From Scenedesmus sp. ARA3 (taxonomy: Eukaryota; Chlorophyta; Chlorophyceae; Sphaeropleales; Scenedesmaceae): a stretch of 64,000 nucleotides of DNA. The stretch is from the NCBI GenBank assembly GCA_004335835.1, contig RWJK01000664.1, forward strand, positions 47,841 through 111,840, given 5' to 3'. Under the pieces are notes generated by a model. It was not told the DNA's origin. It made no database searches and was given only the letters and a program-made list of their open reading frames with translations. How positions within the stretch are numbered: the stretch's first letter is position 1; each line of letters begins with the position of its first letter. Shown one piece after another: positions 40,059 through 53,900 of this stretch. A program made the translations under genes and the position numbers.

Positions 40059-41180
40059 TGCAGCTGGCGTTTGGCTTCAGTACAATGCGCTGCCACATGT
40101 GTACTGCTTGCGTGGTGTGGGTGATGCTTGCATCTAGCGACAAGCAACACGTGCTGTTTGATGCGTGGTTCCCTCATTGGTTTTGGATTATATCTTCGTC
40201 TTTGCATGTGATGCTGCCTTCGTTTTGGACACGGCATTGGACTTGTTGTGCTGGCCTTGAAGCTGCACTGCAGCTGGCAGCACAGGTGTAACTGCACATT
40301 TGTCCTGCCACCCTCCTCTGTTGATGCGTCTTGGGATCAACCGTGGTAACATCGTCGCATGCTACGTGTTATATTTTGGAACCTGAACAGAAGAGTGTGC
40401 TGCCTGCAACTCCTTGCACACGATGCGAGCTTGGTTCCTGCAGGGTGACCTCTGCGTTGTGCCTGCACTCAAGCCTCGTTGCTGTACTTGGTAAAGCCAC
40501 GGCAGTTGTCTGATCGCAAATGACAGTATGACGGCTTCGTCAGCAGGTGCTGCTTGGCTTCGTTTCGGGACCAGACTTCGCTGAACCACCACAGTACAAA
40601 GTGACAGCCACGTTGGGTGCTTGCAAGGCATGAACTGTCGGTACAAACGTCTCGGTAAACTATCAAGATTGAGATCGCAGCGTGCAAGTGTCGCATATGC
40701 CGAGCTGGTCCCCAGGCCAACGGGCCAAGTCATGTTCACATTGCTTGCCACAAGTATGAACAAATAAGACACATCAAAGCATGCGCAACAGCGATAGTAT
40801 GTTAGTTATGCCGCGGAACAAGCGGATGCTCTGCTGGCGACAGTGGAGCTGCAAAGTGCGCCTTGCAAGAGCTGCTGGTCTCCTCTTGGCGAAAAGGGCG
40901 CTGTGATATGCTGCATAACATATATTAGACATATAAGGTTCATCCTAATCGCTGGTCACAGCAAAAGTGCATCCTGCTGTCTGACTACAAGCCTAGGGTG
41001 GTTGAACCTGCCGCTGCTTGTGCAGGTGTCATGTAGCCAGGATGCACGTCAGCCATGCCTGGCAGCTGAACCAGTTGGCTGTTGCGCTGCAGCTTGTGTT
41101 TAATGAGCCAGATGCAGCAAGCCATACTCGTGGTGTGACAGTCAGCTGCGCCCAGCAGCTGCAACACAGACGCACGCGCC
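40059..41180. other. Intergenic: SEC63 3' side and giant gene promoter side
   Basis: About 1.1 kb between plus-strand genes. TGTAA at 40287-40291, about 230 bases after the SEC63 stop, is a candidate chlorophyte-type polyadenylation signal. No coding sequence was recognised. Confidence 0.5.
40287..40291 (+). terminator. Candidate TGTAA polyadenylation signal for SEC63
   Basis: TGTAA is the usual polyadenylation signal in chlorophyte algae. This copy is downstream of SEC63 at a plausible 3' UTR distance. It is a five-base motif, so chance occurrence is quite possible. Confidence 0.35.
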
Positions 41181-42218
41181 ATGGAAGAAGCAATCCATGT
41201 GCACAACCAGCAGCGCGCATTTAACAGCAGTACCATAACGACACCACAGTACACAGACAACCTGGAAGGAACACGACGTCAGCAGGCAGCAGTTGCAGCG
41301 AAGGTGGCGCCAGTGCAGGGCTGGGCTGAGCCCTCACCCACAGCTGCTGCAGGCAGCAGGCCCAGCCCACACACAAAGCGCAGCAGCAGGCACAGCGCAA
41401 GTGGAGTTAGCCATCACAGTGACCAAGCTGCAAGCAGCTACACACAGCACCAGCATCATCAGCATGCATACGCATACAGCACACCGCAGCAGCTGCGGCC
41501 CGCGGCCAGGCCAGGCTCTGCGAGCAGGAGCTCCGCAGGCAGGCAGGCCCACCTCCTGCAGGATATGCACACGCCTCAGCCGCGCACTGCCAGCAGTGCC
41601 AGTCCACGCGATGGTGCTGCCAGCAGCAGCAGCAAGGCACCTCTGCGGCGCGGCGACTCACCCCTCGTGCTGGCTGGCAGGGTGGTGGCGCCCTCACTGC
41701 TGCACCTAGCCCGGCAGCTGCAGGATGCAGAGCAGCAGGGGCAGCAGGCTGCAGCTGGGCTGAGCCCCAGCCCCCAGCAGCAGCAGCAGCGGCCCATGCC
41801 GCCCTCACTGCTGAAGCGCCTGCGCCAGATGTCCCTCAGCAGTGATGCTTCGCCGCCCCTGGACCAGCAGCACCACATGGAACTGCTGCGGCAGCACCAG
41901 CACCAACAGCAGCAGCACTCACCTGTGCCGCACAACAGTGCAGGGCAGGAATATGATCAGCAGGCAATCACCCACCGCCATGCTGCCCTGTACAAGCAGC
42001 AGCAGCTGGCCGCTGAATCACAAGAACCGCAGGCGCCGCATCAGCAGCGCCAGCAGCGCAGGTCCAGCAGCCAGGCAGCCCTGCTGGAGCTGTACAGCAA
42101 GCTGCAGCAGAAGCAGGGGCAGGGGCAGCAGCGGCTGCAGCAGCGCAGCCTGCAGTCATCGCCAAGCCAGACAGCTCTCACGCAGCTCTACCGCGAGCTG
42201 CAGCGCAGGAGCGATGCT

Positions 42219-42249
<31 letters not shown>

Positions 42250-45200
42250 CGTCGCGCACGTCTAGCCCTGCAGCTGGAGCTGCCTCTGCAGCTGCACTGG
42301 TCAGGCCAGCCAGTGCGCTGCTACAGCAGCTGCGTGAGCGTGCACACCAAGCGAGGCTTGCTCTGGATGCAGATGGTTCCAGCGCAGCAGCGTCGCCACC
42401 TGCTGCAGTCAGCACCAGGGCAGCCAGTGCAGACAGGGCCAGCAGCAGGGCGAGCAGCCATGGCCGCAGCATCGACAGCAGTGGCGCGCCGCAGCTACAG
42501 CGACGAGGCTCTGCAGCATGCAGCCCTGAGCTGTCTACTGCAGCTGCAGCTGGGGGGCTCGAGCGGCTGAAGTTCAGCAGGATGCAGCAGCGCATGCAAC
42601 AGCTTCAACTGCAGCAGGTGAACGACACACCTGTGCGGCACCACAACCCGCCGCCTGAGCTGTGTCCCGCAGGTGCAAGGGCTGGCAGCAGCAGCAGCAG
42701 CCAGCTGCCTACGAGCAACAGCAGTGCCAGCAGTGGACCTGACATCTCGTCGGCAGCTGGCGAGGCACTAGTGGCTGCCTCACCGCTGCCAGCAGTTGTC
42801 ACCCCTGAGCCAGCTCCTGCACCTGCAGCGCTGCTGCCCAAGGCTGCCACGCTGCCAGCTGCAGCCAGGCCGCATGCACTGCCAAGGACACAGCCTTACC
42901 GGCAGCAGGCGGCGCACCTGCGGCGTCATGCTGGCTCACCCGCAGCAACTGGTGCTGCAGGCGGTGCCGCTGGTGCTGTCGAAGGCGATGATGGCAGCTG
43001 GCGCTGGGACTTGTCACAGTGGCTGCTGACGGTGCGCAAGCGGCCGCCACCTGGCAGGCTCATGGACCGCGCCCGGCTGCTCAGCCTCACCAGCAGCAGC
43101 AGCAGCAGCAGTGGCAGCAGCAGCGGCGGTGGAGCAGTGGCAGCAGCTGCTGGCGATGAAGAGGTGGACAGCTGGGGGGCAGCAGCAGCAGCGCGTCCCA
43201 GGAAGCTGCACAAGTCAGGCGGGGCCACCCCGCATTGCCAACTGCCGCAGCGGCAGCAGCAGGGCGCAGTCATTGCCCAGCGTGATGCAGCAACTGCTGC
43301 TTGCGAGCCCAGTGCAGAAGGGCCTGGCAGCCCTGGCAGCAAGGTCAGCAAGGTCAGTAACGCAGCAGCAGCGCTGCGCCGTAGCTTGGCGCATAGAGCT
43401 GCCGTGCCCGGCAGCTCTCCAACACCGCTGCAGTTGAGCGTGCAGCAGCAGCCAAGCAGCAGCATTCCCAGCAGCGCAGCAGGCTGCAGGCAGGGTAGCA
43501 GCGCTGCAGCCCATCATGATGTGGACGCTGCAGATGTGCTGTCACGGCTGCGCAAAGCAGCGTCGTCGTCTCCACTCCTGCTGAGTCCTGTGCGGCGGCT
43601 GGCAGCCAGTCTGGAGGCAGCTCATGGCAGTAATGACGACCATGCCACAGCTGATGCCGCCACAACAGCATCCAGCTCATCGGCTGCTGCATCCAAGCGC
43701 CGTCAGCGGCAGCATGCAGCTACGCATACCCAAGAAGTGCACGCAAAGTTGTTGCCTGGTGGTGGCGGCAGTGCGGTTGCAGCAGCAGCCAGTGATGTCA
43801 GCCCTGGAGCTGTAGGGGCAGCCGGAGGTTGTGCGTCTGGCAGCCTGTCCCGCAGCCTTTCTTTGCTGGACCAACTGATGTGCCTGCTGAGCCAGCAGCA
43901 GCAACAGCAGCAGCAACAGCAGACGGCGGCAAGCACTTCACGGAACCTGCTGCTAGTGAACGAGCTGCTGGCGCAGCTGAATGAGTTGGCGGACGATGTT
44001 TCGGCGCAGCAGCAGGAACAGCAGGGTAGTCCGTCACAGGCACAGGCGCTGCTGCAAGCCCGTGGCAGTGGACCGCTTGGCCCTGCTGGCATGTCACAGC
44101 TGGAGCAGCAGCAGCAGCATGCACACGCAGGTACCTTGTCTGCATCTCCCGTCAATGTGGATGCAGCATGTCAGTTTGATGCGCTGCAAGCGGAGCCGTC
44201 AGCGGCAACGCTAGCTGCGCAAGCTGCCACTGCAACTGCCCTTCAAACAGCAGCGAGGGAGGCAGCAGCAGCTGTTGCAGCCAGGGCAGCAGCGGAGGAG
44301 GCAGCACGGCAGGCAGTAGCAGCCAAGGTAGTTGCAGCCGCTGAAGCTGCTGCTGCTCGTGAAGAGGCTGCACGGGAAGCTGCTGCAGCGGCTGCAGCTC
44401 GGGCAGCAGCATATGTTGCCAAAGCAGCAGCTGCTGCAGAAGCTGCAGCAGCGCGGGAAGAGGCTGCACGCGAGGCAGCAGCTGCTGCAGCAGCAAAGGC
44501 AGCCGCAGAGACAGCCAGGCAAGCAGCAGCAAAGGAGGCTGCAGCAGCAAGAGAGGAGGCCGCCCTGCAGGCAGCAGCAGCACGAGCAGCACAAGAAGCT
44601 GCTGAGGTGGCTAGTGCAGCAGCTACAGCCGAGGCCGCAACAGCAAAGGCAGAAGCAGCAAGGGAAGCGTCGGCTGCTGCAGCAGCAAGAGCGGCGGCAG
44701 AGCAGGCCAGGGCAGTGGCAGAAGCTGAAGCTGCAGCAGCAAAGGCAGATGCAGCAGCCGAACACGCAGCAGCTTCAGCAGCCAGAGCTGCTGCAGATGT
44801 AGCGCTGGAGGCTGCAGCAGCTGAAGCAGCAGCTGCCCGAGAGGAGGCACCACGGAGTGCTGCAGCTGCTGCTGCTGTGCTGGCAGAGGCCAAGCAAGCA
44901 CGCCAGGCGGCAGCAGCTGAAGCTGCAGCAGCGCGGCAGGAAGCTGCAAGGATTGCAGCAGAAGCCAGGGCAGCATGCGCAGCTGCCAAGCAAGCACAAC
45001 AGGCAGCAACAGCAGACGCTGCCGCAGCGCGGCAGGAAGCTGCAAGCAATGCTGCAGCTGCTGCAGCTGCCCAGGCTGCCGCACAGGCGGCACAAAATGC
45101 AGCAGCCGCAGCGCAGGTAGCTGCGGCTAGGGAGGCAGCATTGAAGGAGGCAGCACCTGCCGAGGCAGCAGAAGACAGAGCAACGCAAGCAGCCGCAGCA

Positions 45201-47354
45201 GCTGCAGCAGCTGCCACTGCTGCTGCAATCAAAGGCCTGGCAAGCAACAGTAGCTTAGCAGTCCAATTGTTATCTCTGCTTCAGAAACAGCAGCTGCAGC
45301 CGCCAGCTGCACTGACACTGCCCACACTGGATGGAGTTGCAGCCACAGAGTACTTCAAACAGCAGCAGAGTGCAGCTGCTGCAGCACGTGGTGAAGAGGT
45401 GCCGCCAGGCACCCGACCGTTGACAGCACTGCTTGCTGAGGACATGCAGCTCACGACAGTCACAGCTGCAGCAGCAGATGAGATGCATGGCAGCAGCAGC
45501 AGCAGCGAAGCTGGCGAGGTGACGCTTACCACTGCTGCTGTGTCTGCCCCGCACGCCACTGCGGCATCCTTCTACTCCGCCCGCGCCAGCAGCACATGCA
45601 CCAGCTTCAGGCGGTACAGCAGCAGCAGCGGCGGTGACGGAGGTGCTGACGCGCACAACAGCGAGAGCAAGTCCGGCACAGCAGATGTGCTGCCTGGCCA
45701 GCCACCCCTGCTACCAATGGCAGAAGAGTGCGCAGTTGAGCAGCCTAGCTGCACTTCTGCTGCGACTACAGCAGTGCCACACAGCCAGCCATGCGCTGCC
45801 TCCAGCGACTGCGTGTCAGCCAGTCCAGCGGCATGGGCAGCTGTAGCCGCAGTGGAAGCAGAGCACAACAGTGTACTTGAGCAAGCGCAGCTGTCAGTTG
45901 CAGCGTGTGAGGCTTGCCCTGCCGCAGATGCAGCTGATGCTAGCCTGCCTGAATCTGGCTGCACAGCGCTCGAGGGTGCAGCGTTAACGTCAACCAAGGG
46001 TGCATCCACACCAACATTGGCAGATGCTGAAAGTGCAGTGCTGGCAGCATACCCGCGTGGCTTGCTGCCTGCATCAGCAACAGCAGCACCAGCGGGTGGC
46101 GTAACATTGTCACCTGGCGAGCCAGCTACACCTGCTGCGCCCGCTGTGGTCAACGAAACCCCAGATTTGCAGTACAGCAGCAGCTCAGCCCAAGGAGCAG
46201 CAGCAGCAGCTGGCGAGCTGTCTGTAATCGAAGGCACGGCGTCCTCAAATGCTGCCGCGTCTGCAGCAGCAGCTGTTGCTTCAGCGGCCGCTGCTGCTGC
46301 CTCAGCTGCAGCTGTAGCAGTGGAAGTTGCTGGTGGTCTGACACATACATCGGCATCATCATGTGCAGCAGCAACAGAAGCAGCAGCAGGATCTGCCAGC
46401 TGTCAGCTAAACATGGCAGGCAGTGCAGTTGAAGAGCAGGCAGCAGGTGACAGCTGGGCAACAGCAGCATGCGAGCCAGCGTCAGCTGAAACAAAAGGGC
46501 TGGCTTCTTCAACAACACCAGAGGCGGGCACACTTGATGCTCTGCTGGCAGCAGCTGCTGGGGCAGCATCAGCAGAGACAGCAGGCAGCAGCATGAGCAA
46601 CGTGGCGTCGCCGAGAGCAGCTCAGGCACCAGGTGCACTAGTGCTGACTGGTGAAGGCTCCAGAGAAGCAGACTTCTTCTGCACTCCTAGTGCAGCCGCA
46701 CCAGCACTGGCACTGAGTGAGCTGCCTGCCACGCCTGCCTCAGCACTACTGCCGCTGGCGGCCATGGCCAGCAGCAGCAGCCTGCATGACGGTGCGCCCA
46801 GCCCTTTGGACAGCGCCCTGCTGCACCTGGCTGGGGCAGCGCTGCAGTACCTGGAGGCTGAGCTGTCACAAGCCTCAACAGTGGGAGCTGCGGCAGCACC
46901 GGCAGCTGGGGCTGGATCTTGGCTGCCTGCTGCGCCAGGTAGTGAGTTCATCGGCAGCATTGATGATGGCACATGGGAAGAAGAGGAGGAAGGGCATGCC
47001 CTGCTGTGTGGTAGCGCTGAGTGGGGCTGCAGTGACGATGGCTTGGTAGAGCACGCAGCTCAACAGCAGCCCCAGCAGCAGCAGGAGCCGGTTGCTACTA
47101 CAGTAGCAGCGGGCGAGCCGGCGTCCCCCGTACAGCAGCAGCAGTGTGGCTTCTTCACCACTCCTGCAAGCACGGAGTCTGCAGAACAGGCGGCGATGGC
47201 AGGCGCGGAGGTGAACATGTGCAGCAGCCCAGCCCTATTTGCCACACCTACTGCCACACCCCTTGGGGCTGCGCGTGCACAAGCTGCAGGCACCGGCCTG
47301 GCAGCACTGCTGCTTGGACCTGCAGGAGAGACAGTTACCCCACAGCAGCAGCAG

Positions 47355-47405
<51 letters not shown>

Positions 47406-47792
47406 CAGTCGCAGGAGCACACGGCATCAGAGGTTCATGTGCCAACATGCTCACTGCTTCCAGATGACAACGCTGCCAGCGGCGACGCAGTGCATGCTGC
47501 TGCAGTGTTAGAAGCCGACGCTGCAGCAGCGTTCATGTCCTTTGACGGCTCGTCACGCACAGCAGCAGCATGGCCAGGATCCACTGCTGCACAGCCTCCT
47601 GCCGAGGGCAGCAGCAGCATGCTGCCGTCACTGCTGCAGCGCTGGCTGTCCAGGACTGCAGAAGAGTCAGATGCAGAGTCAGACAACAGCATCAGCAGCA
47701 GTAGCAGCTGCAGTGGTGCTGTTGATGCCGGTGGAGCTCAGCAAGCACCTGGCTCGCCAGAGGGCAGTGAACACGCCGCATCCAGCGCACCC

Positions 47793-47831
<39 letters not shown>

Positions 47832-48950
47832 CCCTGGCACGCCTCCTGGAGCAGCCCCAGCGCATCAAACACCAGCAACGGCAGCAGCGGCATGCTGCAG
47901 CAGGTGCAGCAGGAGGAGGCGGAGGGCAGGGGCCAGGACGAGCATGCCGAGGCAGCTCAGCCCAGCTGCAGTGGGGCTGCTGCTGCACGTGGCAGCAGCC
48001 AGCCTCAGTTTGCTGTAGCAGCCCAGGTTGCATCAGCTGCTGTGGATGGCGTGGCTGCAGAGCCGCATGAGCAGCAGGCCAGGCATTCCTGCAGACCATC
48101 ATGTCCGGTGGCAGAGCAAGAAGGGCTCGCTCAACTCACTCCCGCAGATGCACAGGCAACAGCAGTGCTGGCAGCAGCAACCATTGCACCAGCTTCTGAC
48201 ACAGTATCTGCAGCAGCACTGGGCACAGGAGAGGCTGCTGCAGCATGGGTCAGTTCTCACGCCGTTGCTGCTGTTGGGCTTCAGCAGGCACCCCAGCAAT
48301 CTGTGATGCTCACAGAGTCGTCTGCTGGTGAGCAAGTTGGTGGCTCAGGCAATGGCTAGTGCCTGCATAAGCAGAGCCTGACAACTAAACTAGAGCATTT
48401 TCAGTTTGTGCCGGATCCCTGCCGTTAGTAACACATGTGTATTTTGGTATGTTGTTCATGCGTTGATGAAGTCAATATGACAGTGACACAACCTAGGCTT
48501 GCTTATGTTGTCTGTGTGTTTGTTTCCATTCCCTGCAGGTGGCCGGACAAGTGAGCAAGGGGTGTCAGCAGCTCCTAGCTTCGCTGAAGAGGGCAAAGCA
48601 GCTGTTGCTGGTGAGTGCAAGTTACAGCTTTTGTAGCGACTGTTCAACATGCAGTGCAGCATTTGATCATGCCAGCAACAGCCTGGCGGCCGCGCAAGTG
48701 CCATCCACAGGAGCAGAATTGCTTGGGTTAACGTAGCCATTGTTACCACGTCTGGGTGAAAAGCAGCGGTGACTATATATACTCGACATACTTGCTGTTG
48801 CTGCTGCTGCTGGTGCTAATGGTGCTGCTGCAGGTCCTGCTGTTCTTGCCAGTGAGCCAACCTGTGGCTCCACTGCCGGCTTTGTGCAGGCAGGCTTGGA
48901 GGAGCAAACCAATGCCTGCTGCAGCCGCAACAGCAGCAGCAGGAGCAGGA

Positions 48951-48986
<36 letters not shown>

Positions 48987-49751
48987 CCAGCCCTTGCACA
49001 GCTGACAACGGGTTTGAGGTCGAAGAGCTGCAGCAGGAAGCCATCAGCACAGAGGCAGCCGCAGACACTCCTGTGGCACTGTCAGCACCGTTGTCATTAG
49101 CAGAGCAACCGGACCAGCAGCAACAACATCAGCATGAGGAGTTGCTGCCTGCCAGCAGGAGCTGGGTAGCAGCCGAGCAGCTGCTGGGTATGGTGGGCCG
49201 CACACAGCAGCACTCCCCTGACAGTGAGTTGGAGTGCTACAATGAGCAAGCAGGAGCATACTGGCAGCATGACCATGCAGCTGGCAGCTCCAGTGCTGCT
49301 GCGCTGGATGAGCTGCATGGGCAGCAAGGCCCTGATGACCCGCATGTGCTGCAGCCAGCAGCAGTACCAGGTGAGGGGGTGTCATCGGAGGGAGCTGTTG
49401 CAGCAGCAGATCTACGCGAGGGCAGCACTGCTGGCAACGCGGAGCTTGGGCAGCAACATCAGCTACAGCAGACAGAAGCTTGTGCCGAGGCTGTAATCAA
49501 TTGCAGCAGCAGCTGCAGCAGCAGCAGCTGCATCAACAGCAGCAGTGCTGACGGTGAGTCGCTTGTCCCGCACCAGCTGCAGCAGCAGCCTGGACAGCAT
49601 GCACGGCCACCACAACAAGAACAGCAGCATCCCTCAGCGCAGCTGGAAGAGGTGCTGGTGCAGCTGCAGCAGCTGCAGCACATGGGCAGCCCTGAGCAAA
49701 GCCTAGCACAGCTCGCTGCACATCAGGAGCAGCATGCAGAGCAGCAGGCAG

Positions 49752-49809
<58 letters not shown>

Positions 49810-50946
49810 GCAGCAGCAGCAGTCGTCGTTTGAAGCTGCTGTGCAGCTGCAGCTGCTGTCACACACAGAAGCGCTACGACCGCCAGATGCCGCCACAGCA
49901 GTTGCAGCAGACTCTAGGGCAGCACATGCTGAGGAGCCTGTGACTGCCACAGCCGCAGCAGTAGGGTCTTCAGCAGCTGGCCTGCTGGATTTGCTGCAGC
50001 AGCAGCAGAGCAACAACAGCAGTGGGGCCAGCAGATGTGACGATGAGTGGCTGCAGCTGCTGGCTAGCGTGCAAGATGTGGATGATCCAGTGCAGCTGCT
50101 GAGGGCATTGCGGGGCCTGCACAGCAGCAGGGATGGTAGCAGCAGCAGCAGTCGGCCAAGTGGCAGCGAAGGAGGTGACAACAACAGCAGAGCGCTTAAT
50201 GTGGTAGTGAATGATGATGACGTAGTGGGCGCCCCCGACAGCAGCAACAATCCGGCTGTGCGTGCAGCTGATACTCACAGCGTCGTGGATACACTTTCTG
50301 CAGATGCTGATGGTGTCTACAGTGCTGGGTCAGGTGCTGATGTAGATCTAGCTGCAACGTACACCAGTCACACTGCAGCTGTCGACAGTCCAGTAAGGGT
50401 GGACGCAGCTGTTGTTGCTGCAGCCGAGCCGCAGTTCACGCTGCCCAATGCTTGCAGCAGCGAAAGGCACGCTAGCAGCGCCGCAGCTGCGTCACTACAG
50501 CAGCAGCAGCAACAGCGGCAGCAACAATATGACAACAGCAGGCCACCAGAGCAGCCACTGCAGCTCCTACAGCAGTTTCTGTCAGCTGAGTCAAGCGCCG
50601 TTAGCAGCAGCGCCCTTGCGTCACCATCAGACTTGTTGTCGCAGTTGCTGGCTGAGTCAAGCGCTGAGCATCTGCTGTGTGGCAGGCTCGACCACCACGA
50701 CAGCTCCAGCCAGGGTGAAGCTGCAACAGCAACAGCAACAGTAGTGGCGCTAGCAGATGTGAGCGCCCCTGCTGTGGAGCTCATGCCATCCCCAAGCTCA
50801 GCACATCTGGTGGACATGGCAGCAGAGCAGCCTGCCAGTTGTGAGGCTGAGAACAGCAGCAGCTGCAGCAACAATGAGGCCAGCGCGGAAGCTGCTGCCA
50901 GCCAGCTGGGCTCGCTCATCCAGCAGCTCGCTGAGCTGGGCGCAGC

Positions 50947-50977
<31 letters not shown>

Positions 50978-53900
50978 CGTGGGCGCATGGACCAGCCGGC
51001 GCTACTGGGGGCTGCCTTGGGGATATTGGGTGGTTCTGTTGCTGCTACCAGTGTGCTGCAGGAGCTGGAAGGGATGCCTACATGTAGCAGCGCAGCACGT
51101 AACGAATCGGCGGACACAACAACCGACTGCATCCACGGCCACAGCCAACACTGGCAGCTGGTCATGCAGGAGCTGGTGGCCTGGGTGCAGCAGCACCAGG
51201 ATGGGCAAGGCAGCACACATGCCAGCAAGCAGCCGCCAGACAACAGGGAGCAGGTGGGCGTTGTGGGAGGCTGTGTGCGCAGCTCGTTGTCACGGGTCTG
51301 TTTGTTTGACACCAATTTACTGAATGCTGGTTTGGAACGCACGCCACAGCATCCACCATGCCTGCCAGCCTCTCACATGTTGCTATGCATGATGACAAGT
51401 ACTGTGCCCTCGCCAGCTCCCCAGCATCCAGCACTTTCATTCACTGTGTGCATGCTTGTACATCCTTTTTGGTGCTGCAGGCTAGTGCACTGATGCCTTT
51501 TGAGCAGCTAGCTACAGCAGCTCCCGCACCACATAGCCCACATCATGCCAGCACAACCCCCAACAGCAGCAGCATAAGCAGCAGCAGAAGCAGCAGCAGC
51601 CGCAACAGCGTGTCAGGTGATCATGCCCAGCCGCTGGTGGCAGCTACAGATACACCTGCACGTGCAACAGCAACAGCAGCATCACATGCAGCAGCGCAGC
51701 GTGCAGAGCCCGTGCTCGTGCCTGCCGCCGGTGCCATCGACTCCGCACCACCCATCCATGCCTCAAGTGACATCACCGCAGCTTGCATTGATGCCCACAG
51801 CCAGTGCTGGCAGCTGGTGATGCGTGAGATGATGGCGTGGGTGCAGGAGCGGCGGCAGCAGCAGCAACTACAGCAGCTGGAGCAGCAACATCAAGAGCAA
51901 CACCTGCCAGACCAGTATGTGCGGGGGGAGCAGCAGCCTGAACAGCTTCGCGCCTGCCAAACCGGCAAGCAGCCACCCAACCCACAGCAGGTGCGCCTGC
52001 CTGTTCTTGTTGAAGTGTTAGCTGGTCTGGCAGAGCTGCATGTGAAAGGTGGTTTGTGCAACACCATTACTAACAGCTCGCATGCACTCTGCATCGACCT
52101 TGATAGTTACTCGTGTACATCCATGTTGCTGCCGACTCATTGTCTGCTGCAGAACATGCCACATGCTGGCGTTGCGCTCAGCCTTCAGACCAGCCTGCGA
52201 CAGCTTGGCAGCAGCAACAGCACCAGCAGCTGCAGCAGGGCTGCTACTGATGCTGCGGCGGCCCTCGACTGCTACCTGCTGCAGCAGCATGAGCAGGAGG
52301 CGCAGCAGCAGGAGCAGCACCAGGGGCAGCAGGCAATGCTGCAGCTTTCCGACGAGCAGTTGCAGCCGCCAGCTCTACGTGATAGTAGCTGCAGAGCGGT
52401 GGAGCTCACACTCGGCGGTTGGGCAGGTGATGCTGCGCACCCAGACGAGGCATGCAGCACCAGCTCCAGGCCAAGCGCAACTAGCTCCAGCAGCAGGGAG
52501 CAGAGGCAGCAGCTTGCCCAGCACGCCTTAACTGGCGGTCATGGCACTGCGGAAGAGCAGGGGCTGTGTACTGCAAGCTCAGGTGACAGCCGCACTGGCA
52601 GCTTATCTGGTACAGTGCAGCCAGTAAGCTGTGATGCCCCCAGCCAACCGCAACAGGTGCAGCCGCCGAGGCAGCAACCAATGCAGCAGCAGCTCAGCAC
52701 GCCACACAATCTCCACGAAGCAACAACATGTGGGCAACCCGCTAGGCAAGGCGAGCTGCTTGACCCTGGGCTGCTGGCCTCACAACTACAATGGTCACCT
52801 GGCTGGTCTGAGCTAACCGGCGCCACCAGCTTCAGTGGCAACAGCAGCACAGGCCATGCTGGCGACACCGGGCATGCTGGCAGCATCAGCGCCGGCAGCA
52901 GCTGCATGCAACCGCAAGCGGCTGCCGCGTGGCTGCAAGCTGTTGCCTCAGACGCGACAGCAGCAGCAATACTATCCGCTGCTGCTGCTGCTGCTGGTGA
53001 CGTCGAGGATGGCGAGGAGTTGACCAGCAGACTGACTCTGCCGCACAGCAACACCATCAGCATGCAGCATCGCCCTGTGTCCCCTGCAATGGTGCTGCTG
53101 CCAGATGATGCCGGCCTGCACGACGCGGCTGGCAATTCAGCAGCAGACATCAGCCCTCCAGTGTTAATAGCTCACAGGCAACGCGCCGCTGCCGCAGCAG
53201 AGGCCGCAGCCCTGGCAGCTGAAGGAGCAGTAGCATCAGCCATGCGACAAGCTGCTGCTGCTGCCGCAACAGCGGCAACGGCAGCAGCAGATGCTGTTGC
53301 CGTTGCAGCAGGTTCTGAGGGGACAGTGCAAGGTGCAAGCAGCGGGAGCTCTGGCGAGGCTCTCAGCTTGGGCGCAGAGAGCAGCGGCATGTGCGCGTAT
53401 GGCAGCCCAACCTTGGCAGCAGGTGCAGGGGATTCACTGTCAGCTGAGGGCCATCCAGCAGACGCCAACACATGTGATGGCGCCCACATGTGGCATCACC
53501 AACAGCAACCTGCTCAAGGTGACTGCAACGTCTGTGTGACACGAGGCAGCGCTGAGGCACCAGCGATGTGCAGTGCACCTGAGCAGATCAGCTCGCCTAG
53601 CGACAGTCAAATGTGGGTGGCATTTGACGAAGTGGAGATGGCGACACAGTGCGCCTCCGCTGCTGCAGTGCTACGCGCGATGCAAGCAGCAGCAGCAGCA
53701 GCAGCAGCAGACTCTGCTAGCGGTAACAATGTGTCCATGCCGCTTGCAGCAGAGTTGTCTGACCTGCTACTGCCTACTGTGTCTGTGTCAGCCAGCTCAG
53801 AGCCAGCCGAGAGTTGGCTCATGACTCCGGCACGCATTTCAAGGGCCATGCTCAGCACGTCAATGCTCAGCAGTCAACAACAGCATAAGGAACAGCAGCA

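Noticed and set aside
44243..45247. 334-codon open frame on the minus strand (poly-Ala/Cys/Ser)
   Set aside because: It is the antisense of the Ala-rich helix of the giant gene. GCN codons lack stops in all frames of both strands.
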